Below, in pieces: positions 37,301 through 44,686 of a DNA stretch of 64,000 nt. The position numbers were made by a program, and so were the translations under genes. Source of the stretch: CBDFGK01 sp965247075 (lineage in GTDB: Bacteria > Pseudomonadota > Gammaproteobacteria > Pseudomonadales > Halieaceae); NCBI GenBank assembly GCA_965247075.1, contig CBDFGK010000002.1:744001-808000 (forward strand), written 5' to 3'. The notes under the pieces were generated by a model. The model was given only the letters and a program-made list of their open reading frames with translations. It was not told the DNA's origin and did no database searches. Numbering within the stretch: the stretch's first letter is position 1; every line of letters starts with the position of its first letter.

Positions 37301-40064
37301 TCCTGTCGATGCGGGTCACGGTGATGCGATAGGTGCGGGTGTTGCCGGCCTCGGCGGTGACGACAATGTTGATGGGGGCGTTTATGCCACCCTGCAGGTT
37401 AATCGCTTGACTGGCTTGGCCGCTGGCAACCCTGGCACCGTTCACAGTCACGCTCGCGCCGTCGCCATTCACGGTCGGCGTAATCCTGACGCTTGCCACA
37501 CTATTCAGCACGGTGACGGTGTAGTCGGTGTCCTCGCGGGCAGAATTAAATTCGGGCGTCAAGCCGCCCGGCGAGATAGCCAGAGCCGACAGAGTCGCCT
37601 CCGTGGACGCGACGTCGCCGGTCACGGTGATGGTTACCGTGCTGGCGCGGCTGGCCTGGGGAGAGCCAGTATCGGTAACGGTCAGGGTAAAGGTCAACAC
37701 CCCGGCAGTCGTCGTGGGGAAGGTCGGGCTGACGGTGTCGGCATTGGTCAGGGCGATTGCCGTGGCCGGCGTGGTCGGGATGCCATCGGTTCGAGTATGC
37801 TCCCATGAGTATGTCAGCGCATTGTCATCACCATCGGGGTCGCGGCTGCCAGAGCCGTCCAGAATGACCAGCGCGCCGGTAGCCACTTCTTGATCGTCGC
37901 CGGCATTTGCCATCGGCGGGTGGTTTACCGCCGCTGTTACGGTGATGATTACCGTGTCGGTGTGGCTTGCCGGGGGAGAGCCATCATCGGTGACGGTCAG
38001 GGTGAAGGTCAATCTCCCAGTCGTGGCCGGCGCGGTGAAGGTCAGTCCGGAGGTGGTGGCGCCGGACAAGGCGACAGTCGTGCCGCCGGTCTGCACCCAG
38101 GAGTATGTCAACGTATCGCCATCGGGGTCGCTGCTGGCGGAGCCGTTCACGGTGATGGCCATGCCGACAAACACAGTTTGGTCGCGTCCGGCGTCTGCCA
38201 CCGGCGGCGTGTTGGGCATGGCAATCACCGCGGCGGTCGCCGCGCTGGTGGCGGTCTGGCTGGCGAATCCCGGCACGCCGGTGTAAGTAGCCACCACTCG
38301 AATAATCCTGCCGACATCACCGACCACCGGCTCGTAGGTCGCACCGGTGGCACCGCTGATGGCTGCCCAGTCGTCGGAGTCGGCGGCGGTGCCGTCCGCG
38401 GCGCTTTGCCACTGGTGGGCGGGGGTGACACTAACCTCGCCACTCGTGTTGCTCGCGGTGACGGCATCCGGGTCGCTTGCAACGCTGCCGGCGGTTAGCA
38501 TCGCGCCGACATGGGCGTCGCCGGTGATGGCGCTGATGGCGCCCGGTTCATCCACATTGGTAACCGTAATCGCAATTGCCAGGTCTTGGGCCACGGGCTG
38601 AAAACTGTCATCTACGGCGCGTATAGTGATGTTATAGAGGTTGTCCGCGCCCACATCCCGCGGTGCCTCATAGTCCGGCGAGAACTGAATATCCAATTCG
38701 CCGTCCGAGCCAATGAGGAATAATCGCCAATCCGGGCTGTCACTGCTTTTTAGTACCCCCCAGGTGTCAGGAATCACCGTGCCGGCGCTGGCGTAGGTGC
38801 CTATAACAGAGTGGACGGCGGTGTTTTCGGGAATTGGCAGGGTCGCAAGACCGATGACGGGCGACAGAACGATCACGGTGCGCTTCGCCCGGCCAGTATT
38901 ACCGGCGTGGTCGGTCGCACGGTAGGTAATCGTGTAGGCGCCGATGGTGCCGGTATCCACAGTGTCCGTCGTGGTGGGCTTCGGCACGTTGTCATCCAGA
39001 TTATCCGTGGCGGTGGCGCCCACCTCGTTGTAGGTGCCGCCCACATCCAGGGTAATGCTGGCGAGACTAGTCACGGTGACGACTGGCGGCGTGGCATCAA
39101 AGATAAATGCGTCAAGCCCGGCAAAATCGGAACGAACGAGTTTCACGGTCTGGCGCACTCGAATCTGATTGTTGGTGTATTTGCCGTCGGGCAATTCGAA
39201 ACGAAGCATATTGGTGGAGCGCGCTTCGACTGCCGAAGTATAATTGTAATTAGCACCGCCATTGATGGATATTTCCCAGGAGTCCCGGTCAAAATCAAAA
39301 TTACTCGCCAGAGTAATGAGTATCCCTCTATTGCTGGTGATGCGGTCCGAATCTGAGCTACCCGAGTCCGGACCCGCCAGGACGATGCTCGGCCGAGCAA
39401 CCGGCGCTCCTTGGGGAGTCACTTCGTAGGTGGCTTCAGCGCTGCGGCCACGAGAATTTTTCGCAGTCAGGGTAAGTATGATCTCCCTACCGGGTATCCG
39501 GTTGCTAAGTGTGTGGGTTCTTGCGTTACCTCCCAGGTTTACCCTGACAGCATCGTCCTTATCGCCAGTATCATAATGATGTATCTGATATTCGGTTATT
39601 GCGGCGCCATTATCACTCGCTGGGGCAGTCCAGGTTAGCACCACTGCATCGGCAAAGCCGGTCGAGGTAAAGTTGGTTGGCGCGAGAGGCGCGCCTGCGG
39701 TTACACGTATAAAGCTTGTAATCCTACTGCCATCACCCGCGGGCTTGGGTCTTACAGTAATACGGTACGTTTTTCCGTTGGTCACTGTTAGTGGTAGTAA
39801 ATCGTTAACACTATAGTCGAATGACCCGGCGTTGGTGGCCGAGATAGTGGCATTGACGGTCGTTCCATCTTCAGGTTTAGCCGTTACAAAATAGCTAAAT
39901 GTTGTCCCACCAGTGGCGGGTTTCATCCAACTTATGCGGATGTCATTATTTTCAGGTACTCCCTGAAAGTTGACTGCTTCTTGCGCCTGGGCGGTGCCGG
40001 TTGCTGCCAGCATCGCCACCAGCAACGCCGCGGCGAAAACGAATTGAGTGACTGTTTTATTCAT
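28305..40064 (-). CDS. Giant multidomain autotransporter adhesin
   Basis: About 3,919 residues. The Sec signal peptide (MNKTVTQFVFAAALLVAM...AQAQ) is followed by two FN3-like modules. About 30 beta-sandwich modules come next: Ig-like SGxSDxDRITxNRG units (three), DUF5011/HYR-like modules, cadherin units with NPxDYE-type strands, cadherin-like beta-sandwich (TEATLSALAIS..) units, PKD domains (GxxQxV..DPDGDxLTYSW; at least six), FITFSEAVTGF-type Ig units and three late FN3 units. A helical linker (about nt 29520-29690) leads into the C-terminal autotransporter barrel (about nt 28305-29515), ending in EIVF with the terminal Phe of outer-membrane proteins. It probably acts as a type V-secreted surface adhesin. 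The chosen start is ATG 40064, with a G-rich AGGGGGTAAG site. The frame stays open to a TTG at 40136 through a C16 tract, which I consider upstream. No frameshift was found over 11.7 kb. Confidence 0.9.
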   Translation of the reverse strand: MNKTVTQFVFAAALLVAMLAATGTAQAQEAVNFQGVPENNDIRISWMKPATGGTTFSYFVTAKPEDGTTVNATISATNAGSFDYSVNDLLPLTVTNGKTYRITVRPKPAGDGSRITSFIRVTAGAPLAPTNFTSTGFADAVVLTWTAPASDNGAAITEYQIHHYDTGDKDDAVRVNLGGNARTHTLSNRIPGREIILTLTAKNSRGRSAEATYEVTPQGAPVARPSIVLAGPDSGSSDSDRITSNRGILITLASNFDFDRDSWEISINGGANYNYTSAVEARSTNMLRFELPDGKYTNNQIRVRQTVKLVRSDFAGLDAFIFDATPPVVTVTSLASITLDVGGTYNEVGATATDNLDDNVPKPTTTDTVDTGTIGAYTITYRATDHAGNTGRAKRTVIVLSPVIGLATLPIPENTAVHSVIGTYASAGTVIPDTWGVLKSSDSPDWRLFLIGSDGELDIQFSPDYEAPRDVGADNLYNITIRAVDDSFQPVAQDLAIAITVTNVDEPGAISAITGDAHVGAMLTAGSVASDPDAVTASNTSGEVSVTPAHQWQSAADGTAADSDDWAAISGATGATYEPVVGDVGRIIRVVATYTGVPGFASQTATSAATAAVIAMPNTPPVADAGRDQTVFVGMAITVNGSASSDPDGDTLTYSWVQTGGTTVALSGATTSGLTFTAPATTGRLTFTLTVTDDGSPPASHTDTVIITVTAAVNHPPMANAGDDQEVATGALVILDGSGSRDPDGDDNALTYSWEHTRTDGIPTTPATAIALTNADTVSPTFPTTTAGVLTFTLTVTDTGSPQASRASTVTITVTGDVASTEATLSALAISPGGLTPEFNSAREDTDYTVTVLNSVASVRITPTVNGDGASVTVNGARVASGQASQAINLQGGINAPINIVVTAEAGNTRTYRITVTRIDRSTDTRLAELAIRGDVGQAIRVPVTNINAVPGSNRLDYTVRVDNDVQRVEVAYFTDNNDASATVDGMVLQNRMLSAAIALPAVGESRDIPIVVTAARGGAEATYILTVRHVVNAAPIIMGNTAPNYNEHDTMPVATYTATDGNPRSAITWSLEGADADFFAMDAGVLSFNDSPNFAERADEDKNDYQVTIAATDNGLPPQKGTRNVTVTLINVEDAGAIGAIAGAAQIGRTLTAGTVTDPDAVSADNPAGTVAVGDITYQWQSAGADNVYTPITGATDSTYLLPATDAGRTLRVMATYTDGFGTEAETVTSAPTSAIVAGTAPAPPTIALTQDTGIDDDGITRNGAVVVTLASNFDINFDTWKYSINGGTGFSAPSNGFRRTFTLGAGVYALGRVLVVQTVDGVDSAPASIAVTVDQTAPTATFAALADDYVLNRQRSIDVTFSDPVTGFEAGDILVGSEPGISLVGIMLKGTGRNDRPTYTIDFTPIDAFFHVAIKPNSVADLAGNRGPVARASTSFGTARPVPPGIALSADTGRSDTDRITMNRGIIVTLMDDFGAAGGFWEYSTDSGKTYTRGSRRHLELPEGEYTDDQVRVRQSAFRTTSRFAGLAAFTIDTTPPSIVRNGHAAITLTTDDPPYTDEGAEVSDNLDTTIMLDVAGDTVGANFAGIYTIAYDAQDAAGNNAVQVTRTVTVRGLGFNAGPVLTSNNPINSDYAREGDELTLTFTVNQALEGDPAVTVTIAGQAATVESTGNMYTATYTVDAANVTDGAFVSYDIGAMTAVATADTLDPPATESEIEIDVVAPTVVFGAIAEGVPNTPQTHDITFSEAVTGFDSSDLAATGATVNSVAPVSGSDLVYTIDFTPTAAVFTLTLNAATLTDPVTDLAGNAVPETAARGTAPEPVSTDATLSGLSIADSDDNQVALVPPTFDSAIETYTAGVDNGVESVTVTPTTTNDGASVNVVVNDAPPVSDQASVSAALNVGVNNIAIEVTAEDGSQKTYTLTVTRADNIAPVANAGNDRTVNPGGRVFLNGRASNDPDGNNLNLRYVWVHTLTDGTPPASPIDLTHITDRGTFDAPTATGVLTFELTVTDAGTPPATSTADTIDINVIIAPLAFTVAPVLTGNNAANSGYAKFGDELSLTFTTNVPIITEGDAKNGISIAKHFAQQLTKGTGNEYTATYEVDALHAPFRDLDGELVPFTIHRLTATDSAHGIIENRATETSMIRVDITAPRVTTFEAPAAAAMGTVHTPSITFSEPVTGVAVSDFSTSEGAMVTGVTPSSGFNTTYTITFTQTAATFILTLAPDEVADRAGNTGPPLVPISAGGVPAANNMPPTVSAGTDQTVNVGAPVTLSGTATDPENGALHYAWRQSGLGDAPARVDLTNADTATATFTAPDTPGVYQFTLVVTDAATNQVGDRVVITVVDATLSALAIAESDGTAVELVPTFASDILGYAASLGNDVASVKIRPTLSDTTAGVTVDGTVVTSGAESGDISLNPGANPIRIVVTATAAGSSVMHEYEVVVTRATNTAPVITRTADDDAITVGENVAAVHTYAATDADAADTDITWSLDGTDSSFFTIGATSGVLTFNAPLPDYELPTDDGGDRVYGITITATDDGTPNAASEPLAITVTVTNVEETGSIGDITGTAQVGRVLTAGTVTDPDAVSGSNSAGTVAVADITYTWQSAAGGGTPTDISGAGTTSTYTLRDSDVGRTIRVIAGYTDTHAAQTLTSAQTGAVIAAGDTTATPTLPETPALVLGAVTDTSIEITWGAVTNAFSYTLRRIVAGVTDNEEVLPGRLLTFTDTDVTPDTEYKYVITATNSAGLSSNPSAEFTVRTDATDTTAPTVTLGSIIAGVIGTAQDHDITFDEAVTGLAVDDFSVSNNIVASGDLVVNSVTPTSGPSTTYTISITPQATAFILTLAADSVMDTASNTGPATAASAIGSATADLALNAGADQPDVLENTAVNLEGTITNPGTDPVILWTHTMTNGLLPSTPLTITGSDTEDASFTTPYVTVDTTLTFELSVTLSGGGNPSVTDTVDIIIPNVAQPRVIASVTVNVGSPAQSALAVSWTQGSGTDKDPTTGFDVEYKVTGADDNTYTDTNVVVTAETAAITGLTADTGYTVRVRAKAGSGATEEVAGAYVTNTGTTAADTTTAPAAPTGLTADAGDTTVTLTWTAPGATGGAAITGYEVRQSTTAGTYDDTNPWTAIPNSATATEYTVTGLTNGTAYFFQVRAVNSVGEGEASNEATGTATPTSTPAPANRNPVAEAGPAQSVVTDLPVTLSGSGNDPDGDNNALTYSWELTGGTGITLSNANIAGPTFTPTAAGVYTFTLTVTDDGGADSAADTVTITVTVPANRPPVAEAGPAQRVVTNALVTLRGSGNDPDGDNNALTYSWELTGGTGITLSNADTAGPTFTPVAAGTYTFTLTVTDDADAPASDTDTVSITVTRPLDTVAPVITLLGDSPFEVDQGATYTDPGATASDDRDGDLSASIIVSGDTVDTDTVGEYTVTYDVSDAAGNAADTVTRIVRVIAARDLTALNEAILPEVARDIADQNVSAIARRIEQARLPSRTGSSASLGGASSLAEIAKSQGSTVADDRFDLKRLLNNSNFVLPLSATGAGAADGTQLTLWGAGDYRDLKGADGVRWSGDLFSLQLGLDAHLNERTILGVSVSKSQVELNYTNPGPAAGGNYDLDMTSVHPYLGWTAGGLDFWATLGYGEGELDISADGAQADIPSSDLSMQTLGLGANGVLMATGTTTLLLKTEVLSTQLEVDASEGITAITQQAHRVRMTLEAIRGHSLDSGARLETSLEAGLRYDGGDGETGAGAELGGGLRYANHSGGLVIEGKARALVGGKGDTEEWGLSGLITYNPAANGRGLSFSLTPGYGVTASGVERLWQQGLDDSLEAQGGNDGYNYTPNLNLRLDYGMDVSGMPGLVTPYTEFSFGATGDTYRLGLQWQRSKWFDLKLVAERAAGQITADHRIYIEGEIVF
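29945..30505. repeat. Two near-identical tandem PKD modules in the adhesin gene
   Basis: Units at about 29945-30221 and 30232-30505 encode PKD domains that share long identical stretches (for example EAGPAQ, then SGNDPDGDNNALTYSWELTG). Their DNA is identical over tens of bases. This is a recent in-frame duplication and a target for recombination that would change adhesin length by about 93 residues. Confidence 0.8.
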
Positions 40065-40088
40065 AGCACTTACCCCCTGCTGTGTGCT

Positions 40089-40104
40089 GGGGGGGGGGGG
40101 GGGG
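40089..40104. repeat. 16-nt homopolymer (G on plus, C on coding strand)
   Basis: An uninterrupted run of 16 identical bases 24 nt upstream of the adhesin start codon. Runs of this length slip during replication, which is the classic basis of phase variation for surface proteins. It lies in the leader, between the candidate promoter and the ribosome-binding site. The five G of the ribosome-binding site could pair with the C run in the mRNA. Confidence 0.9.
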
Positions 40105-40244
40105 TGATACGCATCCTGGCAGCAATGCGGATGCAAAAACGAATGGCAGTGATTATTCTATGCATGTGTCTTGCTCTCCAGATATCCGAATAAAGTTAGT
40201 TTTGGGCGAGCCGCACCCAGGGTGGCGTGACCAGCAATCGGGGT

Positions 40245-40273
40245 ATTATAGACCAAAAACACCCTCGTCATAA
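40245..40273 (-). promoter_or_regulatory. Candidate sigma-70 promoter for the adhesin
   Basis: A perfect -10 TATAAT (40250-40245) has a weak -35 TTATGA (40273-40268) at 17-bp spacing on the minus strand. It would start transcription about 175 nt before the adhesin start, placing the C16 tract in the 5' leader. Confidence 0.4.
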
Positions 40274-40291
40274 ACCAATTCGCCCTCAATC

Positions 40292-40356
40292 TGTCATTCC
40301 CGGCGTAGGCGGGAAAAACCGCCCTCCCGGCCGTCATTCTCGCCGAAGGCGGGAAA
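40292..40356. repeat. Two REP-like palindromic units
   Basis: Units at 40292-40316 and 40332-40356 share the GTCATTC..G..GGCGGGAAA pattern, 40 bp apart. This is the form of the dispersed GTCATTCCCGC-type palindromes common in gammaproteobacterial intergenic DNA. They lie between the adhesin promoter and an ISL3 element. Confidence 0.55.
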
Positions 40357-40364
40357 ATGAAAAT

Positions 40365-41484
40365 GGTTCTTCTCCGGTCTTGTGAGTGAAGATTAGGCCG
40401 CAATATAGAACATCGAGTCATTATCCGGTAGCGATGACTGCCTGATCTTGAGTTTGAAATACTCGGTATCCCTGATGCCTCTGGCGCGCTTGCGGATCAT
40501 GCCGATACCGATGTTGCCGGCCTCAATCCTGGCGCTGGTGAGCTTGTGCCTCGCGTAATTGCAAATGCCCACACGGTGGTTTCTCAACGACTTTGCAAAC
40601 TTCTTCAGGTAGAGCATAGTCGATTGATCGGCTATCCGGCACCAGGCTTCCAGTCTCTCTTGCATCAGTTCGACAGTCTTTGATTCCCACAAGGCCTGAA
40701 GCTGTTCCTTCAGGATATACAGCGTATTGAGATTGGCATTTTCATCCAATAGCCGTTGCCTCTGTTTTTGCAGTGGTTTCTGCCGGAAGTTGCTTTAGAA
40801 ATGCAGAGAACACATCAGCCGTTCGGCCTGTTTCCACCCCGATTAAATGCCCTTCGACCATGTCGTAAATCACCGTCATGTAGTCGTGGCCCTTCGCCCT
40901 GGCCACCTCATCAACACCGAGGTACTTCAGGCCAGTCAGCAGTGTCGGATCGAGCGCCGGGAGACTTTCCTCCAGGTACGCCCTGTCGATCTTCTTCACC
41001 GTCTCCCAGCGTATCCCCAAATGCCTGGAGACAGCCTGAATACTCATGTGGCGGCACAGGCCACTGATCATGCGACAGCAGCGGCGGGTGAAACGCCATC
41101 CCGTGTCAACAAACTCACAGCTCTCTATCCGCCGTTCGTTCTTGCTGATACATACTTGGGCCAGCTCCATTTCAATCACGCAGGGATAGCCAAACAGCGG
41201 CACATCCCTGACCTGTCGGCGGACATACCGGTTGATCGTTCCCTGCTGCTCGGTAACGGGGTCAATTGCTTTTCTGCGCCTGTCCCGGCGGCAGCCAATG
41301 ACGAGTTGTCTCTCCTCCTCGTCCAGTTTTATCCGATTGACGCACTGCCCCTTGAGGCCCAAAATATCCCTCTGGATGTCGATTCCCATAGACCTGTTCC
41401 ATATAAAGTTGTGATAGGCCTTATATACCAACAGATTACGTGGGGATCGGCATCCTTTTTCACTCATAGAAGCGGAGAAGAGCC
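40365..41484 (-). mobile_element. ISL3-family insertion sequence, internally deleted
   Basis: Ends carry 26-bp imperfect inverted repeats: 40365-40390 and 41459-41484 share GG-TCTTCTCCG and GTGAGTGAA/ATGAGTGAA. No matching 8-bp target duplication is visible. The element is about 1.1 kb, shorter than typical 1.3-1.5 kb ISL3 members, because the transposase gene has lost its centre. Confidence 0.8.
40393..41467 (-). pseudogene. ISL3 transposase with central deletion and frameshift
   Basis: The first frame (41467-40742) holds the N-terminal zinc-finger/HTH region and first catalytic block (GVDEVARAKGHDYMTVIYD), then ends at a stop just after KTEAT. The second frame (40749-40393) resumes with LLDENANLNTLYILKEQLQALWES, the C-terminal third. 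About 70 codons that should lie between (the VFDRFHVMKNYSK region) are missing and the junction is out of frame, so the element cannot move by itself. The N-terminus MSEKGCRSPRN is repeated in the fragment at 46.76 kb. Confidence 0.85.
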
Positions 41485-41793
41485 AGCTGTATTAGGAGTA
41501 GCGAAGCGAACAGCAAGGCTGTTCTGCCTAGCGCCAATGAAAGAGAAATCACTGATAAAGAGGCCCTGAATCTGAGGGCCAACTGCAGCGTTGAAGTCGA
41601 TACCGTGTCTGATTCCAAAAGTGAACGGGGCGGCGGTGCTAATCGCCAGCACCAGGAGGATGAGCCGACCCCCACGCTGCCGCCGTAATTCAGCCCCTTG
41701 TTGATATTGGCGAACGCTTGGCTACGCTGGTAGTAAAACTGCCGACATCATTCTTTTGTATTCCAAGAGCTTGAAAATTCGATATGGTGATTT
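41485..41793. other. Gene-poor spacer between sohB and the ISL3 element
   Basis: About 309 nt. A minus-strand frame runs from about 41720 into the IS end and reads a hydrophobic stretch (LILLVLAISTAAPF) and then GIDFNAAVGPQIQGLFISDF. It has no clear start and no family I recognise; it may be the remains of a gene cut by the IS. Nothing else was seen. Confidence 0.4.
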
Positions 41794-42840
41794 CTAAAAT
41801 TGCCTGTCTTTAATAGCGCCCTGCCACAACTTGAGAAAGCTTCGTCGAATGCTTCCCTCCGCGGCCAGGCCCAGTTTTTCCTGCCAGTTCTTTTTCAATA
41901 CGTGCTTCACTTCAAATACATCCCGTTCCGCCAGGCAGGCTTGTATAAAGCTGTCGCTGGTGGCCAGCTCATCGACCAAGCCGTTATCAAGGGCGCGCTG
42001 GCCATACCAGACTTCACCGGTTGCCACGTTATCAATTTCTACCTGGCTGCGGTGCTCGGCCACAAAACCCTTGAACAGGATGTGGGTGTCGTCTATGTCT
42101 TCCTGCATCTTGGCTCTGTCATGCTCGGTATTCTCGCCAAACATGGTGAGCGTGCGCTTGTACTCGCCAGCGGTGAGCTGCTCGAAATCCACGTTGGCCT
42201 TGCGCAACAGCCGGTGAAAATTGGGGATCTGGGCCAGCACACCAATTGAGCCTATTACCGCAAATGGTGCGGCCTGGATCGTATTGGCAACGCAGGCCAT
42301 CATGTAACCACCACTGGCCGCCACTTTATCCACGGCTACGGTTAGCTGAATGCCCGCATCGCGCACGCGTTGTAACTGGCTGGCAGCGAGGCCGTAACTA
42401 TGTACCATGCCACCACTGCTCTCGAGTTTGAGAAGAATTTCATCGCCAATGCGGGCTATGGCCAGCACCGCACTTATCTCCTCACGCAGGTTCGACGTTG
42501 CGCTGGCCTGTATATCACCGTCAAAATTGAGCACATAGAGGCGCAGTCGCTCGGCGGTCTCGCTCTCGGTCATTTTTTTGCGGGCTTTGGCTGCCTGCTT
42601 GTCGAGTTTCTTCTGGGCTTTACGCTCGCGCTTGTTCTCCTCCTCGCTCAAGATCGCCTGCTGCATGGTTTCGCGAAAATGTGTGTAGCGATCGTTGAGT
42701 TTGCGTATTTCGATGTGCCCTTCATCATCGATGTGTTGGCGATGACTCATCGCAAAAAGTATGCCTGCCACCACCGCGATGGCGACAACAACCGTGATAG
42801 ATTCGGCCAGGAACAGGCCGTATTCAATTAGAAACTCCAA
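41794..42840 (-). CDS. sohB: Inner-membrane serine protease SohB (S49 family)
   Basis: 348 residues. One transmembrane segment (about 12-31) is followed by a charged coiled-coil (about 55-95). The S49 peptidase domain has the nucleophile S176 in AASGGYMM and the general base K228 in GEYKRT, a Ser-Lys dyad. Related to signal peptide peptidases; E. coli SohB is a suppressor of htrA defects. The start is TTG 42840, preceded by a strong GAGGTAAG site; no ATG fits the family N-terminus (MEFLIEYGLFLAE). Confidence 0.95.
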   Translation of the reverse strand: MEFLIEYGLFLAESITVVVAIAVVAGILFAMSHRQHIDDEGHIEIRKLNDRYTHFRETMQQAILSEEENKRERKAQKKLDKQAAKARKKMTESETAERLRLYVLNFDGDIQASATSNLREEISAVLAIARIGDEILLKLESSGGMVHSYGLAASQLQRVRDAGIQLTVAVDKVAASGGYMMACVANTIQAAPFAVIGSIGVLAQIPNFHRLLRKANVDFEQLTAGEYKRTLTMFGENTEHDRAKMQEDIDDTHILFKGFVAEHRSQVEIDNVATGEVWYGQRALDNGLVDELATSDSFIQACLAERDVFEVKHVLKKNWQEKLGLAAEGSIRRSFLKLWQGAIKDRQF

Positions 42841-43163
42841 AGTCTTACCTCATTGGGAATAATTTTCGATGTGGTGCCGGATTACCTGGCCGGATATGGA
42901 ATGAACCGGTGGTATGGTCGGCCCGGAAGTTGGGGGCACCCAGCGGGGCGGCGGGGTCCAGTTCTCGCGCAAAGCAGGGTTTGCCGTGCCTGCAGGGGCT
43001 TTTATCTCAGCTTGAAACATTCGGGCTCTGTGCTCTTGAAATCAGCCGGCTATATTACTCTATGCGTCCCCGCACTCAAAATGGTGCTTTGAAGTGCTAC
43101 GCAGAGCCTTCGCAATCACGTAACATGCGATGCTGACCAACTGGGGTTACCAACAGGCTATTT
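42841..43163. other. Spacer between sohB and nhaB
   Basis: 323 nt between divergent genes, presumably holding both promoters. A 56-codon minus-strand frame (43020-42850, proline-rich) ends just before sohB, but has no good ribosome-binding site or recognisable relatives. No clear -10/-35 pair, RNA gene or repeat was identified. Confidence 0.4.
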
Positions 43164-44672
43164 ATGGACAAATCTCTTCCCGTTGCATTTGCACGTAACT
43201 TTTTGGGCAATGCACCCGACTGGTACAAGAAGACAATTATTGCCTTTCTCGTGCTCAATCCTCTTTTTCTCTATGTTCTGGGTTCTTTTACCACCGGCTG
43301 GATTCTCATCGGGGAGTTTATATTCACGCTGGCGCTGGCACTGAAATGCTATCCCCTGCAACCCGGTGGCCTACTGGCTCTGCAGGCTGTGCTGTTGCAG
43401 ATGACCACGCCGGAAACCGTCTATCGCGAGACCATCGGCAACTTTCAGGTGATTTTACTGCTGACGTTTATGGTTGCCGGCATTTACTTTATGAAAGAGT
43501 TGCTGCTGCACGTGTTTACCAAAATTCTGCTGCAAGTGAAGTCCAAGATATTGCTGTCACTACTGTTCAGCTTGTTGTCGGCGGTCCTGTCGGCATTTTT
43601 GGACGCCCTCACGGTCACCGCCGTCCTCATTAGCGTCGGCGTGGGGTTTTATTCAGTCTACCACAAGGTGGCTTCCGGCAAGCAACTCACCACAGACGGC
43701 CATCACGACCATTGTGAAGACAGCCACGTCATTGAGTACCACCGGGAAGATCTTATTGAGTTTCGCGCCTTCCTGCGCAGCCTGATCATGCACGGCGTGG
43801 TAGGTACGGCACTGGGCGGCGTCTGTACTCTGGTGGGCGAACCCCAGAACCTGCTGATCGCTACCATTGCTGAATGGGATTTTATCACCTTCTTCCTGAA
43901 CATGGCGCCAGTCACTATGCCCACCCTGGCCGCCGGCCTGCTGACCTGCTACTTACTGGAAGTGACTGGCAAGTTTGGTTACGGCACCAAACTCCCTGCC
44001 GCGGTACGCAGCGTACTGGAGGAATACCAGGCCCTGGCAGAGGAGCGCATGTCGACCCGGCAGTACGCTCGTCTGATTGTGCAAGCACTGGTGGCCGCCC
44101 TGTTGGTTGCCGCCCTGGCCATGCACTGGGCGGCCGTTGGTCTTATCGGCCTGATGGTCATCGTATTACTGACCGCGTTTAATGGCATTGTAGAAGAACA
44201 CCAGATCGGGCACTCATTCGAAGAGGCCTTGCCCTTCACCGCCCTGCTGGTGGTGTTTTTCGCCATTGTCGCGGTAATTCACGACCAACACCTGTTCAGT
44301 CCGGTCATCGACTACGTGCTGACGCTGCAAGGCGATATACGCATCTCGGCCTTCTTCCTGGCCAATGGGATGTTGTCAGTGGTCAGCGATAACGTGTTTG
44401 TGGCCACGGTATATATAACCGAGATAAAAGAGGCGCTGGATATGGGTGACATCACTCGCCGGGAGTTTGACCTGATGGCGGTAGCTATTAACACCGGTAC
44501 CAACCTGCCCAGTGTTGCCACTCCCAATGGCCAGGCGGCCTTTCTGTTCCTGCTGACCTCGGCGCTGGCACCGCTTATCCGTCTGTCTTACGGACGCATG
44601 GTCATCATGGCGCTGCCCTACACCATATCGCTTTCGACCACGGGTCTGCTGGCGGTGATCTACCTGCTGTAA
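43164..44672 (+). CDS. nhaB: Na+/H+ antiporter NhaB
   Basis: Electrogenic sodium/proton antiporter of the inner membrane; 502 residues, about 12 transmembrane helices. The N-terminus (FARNFLGNAPDWYKK) and the internal block GTALGGVCTLVGEPQNLLI are diagnostic of NhaB. The GTNLPSVATPNGQAAFLFLL region near the C-terminus is also typical. The start is ATG 43164. Presence fits an organism exposed to salt. Confidence 0.97.
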   Translation: MDKSLPVAFARNFLGNAPDWYKKTIIAFLVLNPLFLYVLGSFTTGWILIGEFIFTLALALKCYPLQPGGLLALQAVLLQMTTPETVYRETIGNFQVILLLTFMVAGIYFMKELLLHVFTKILLQVKSKILLSLLFSLLSAVLSAFLDALTVTAVLISVGVGFYSVYHKVASGKQLTTDGHHDHCEDSHVIEYHREDLIEFRAFLRSLIMHGVVGTALGGVCTLVGEPQNLLIATIAEWDFITFFLNMAPVTMPTLAAGLLTCYLLEVTGKFGYGTKLPAAVRSVLEEYQALAEERMSTRQYARLIVQALVAALLVAALAMHWAAVGLIGLMVIVLLTAFNGIVEEHQIGHSFEEALPFTALLVVFFAIVAVIHDQHLFSPVIDYVLTLQGDIRISAFFLANGMLSVVSDNVFVATVYITEIKEALDMGDITRREFDLMAVAINTGTNLPSVATPNGQAAFLFLLTSALAPLIRLSYGRMVIMALPYTISLSTTGLLAVIYLL

Positions 44673-44686
44673 AAGCTGTTTGGTGG

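Noticed and set aside
40158..40421. 87-codon minus-strand frame upstream of the adhesin
   Set aside because: Composed of the promoter region, REP-like units and the IS end; reads FPAYAGND, the usual false translation of such repeats.
42850..43020. 56-codon proline-rich minus-strand frame upstream of sohB
   Set aside because: No ribosome-binding site, no recognisable family; could simply be leader sequence of sohB.
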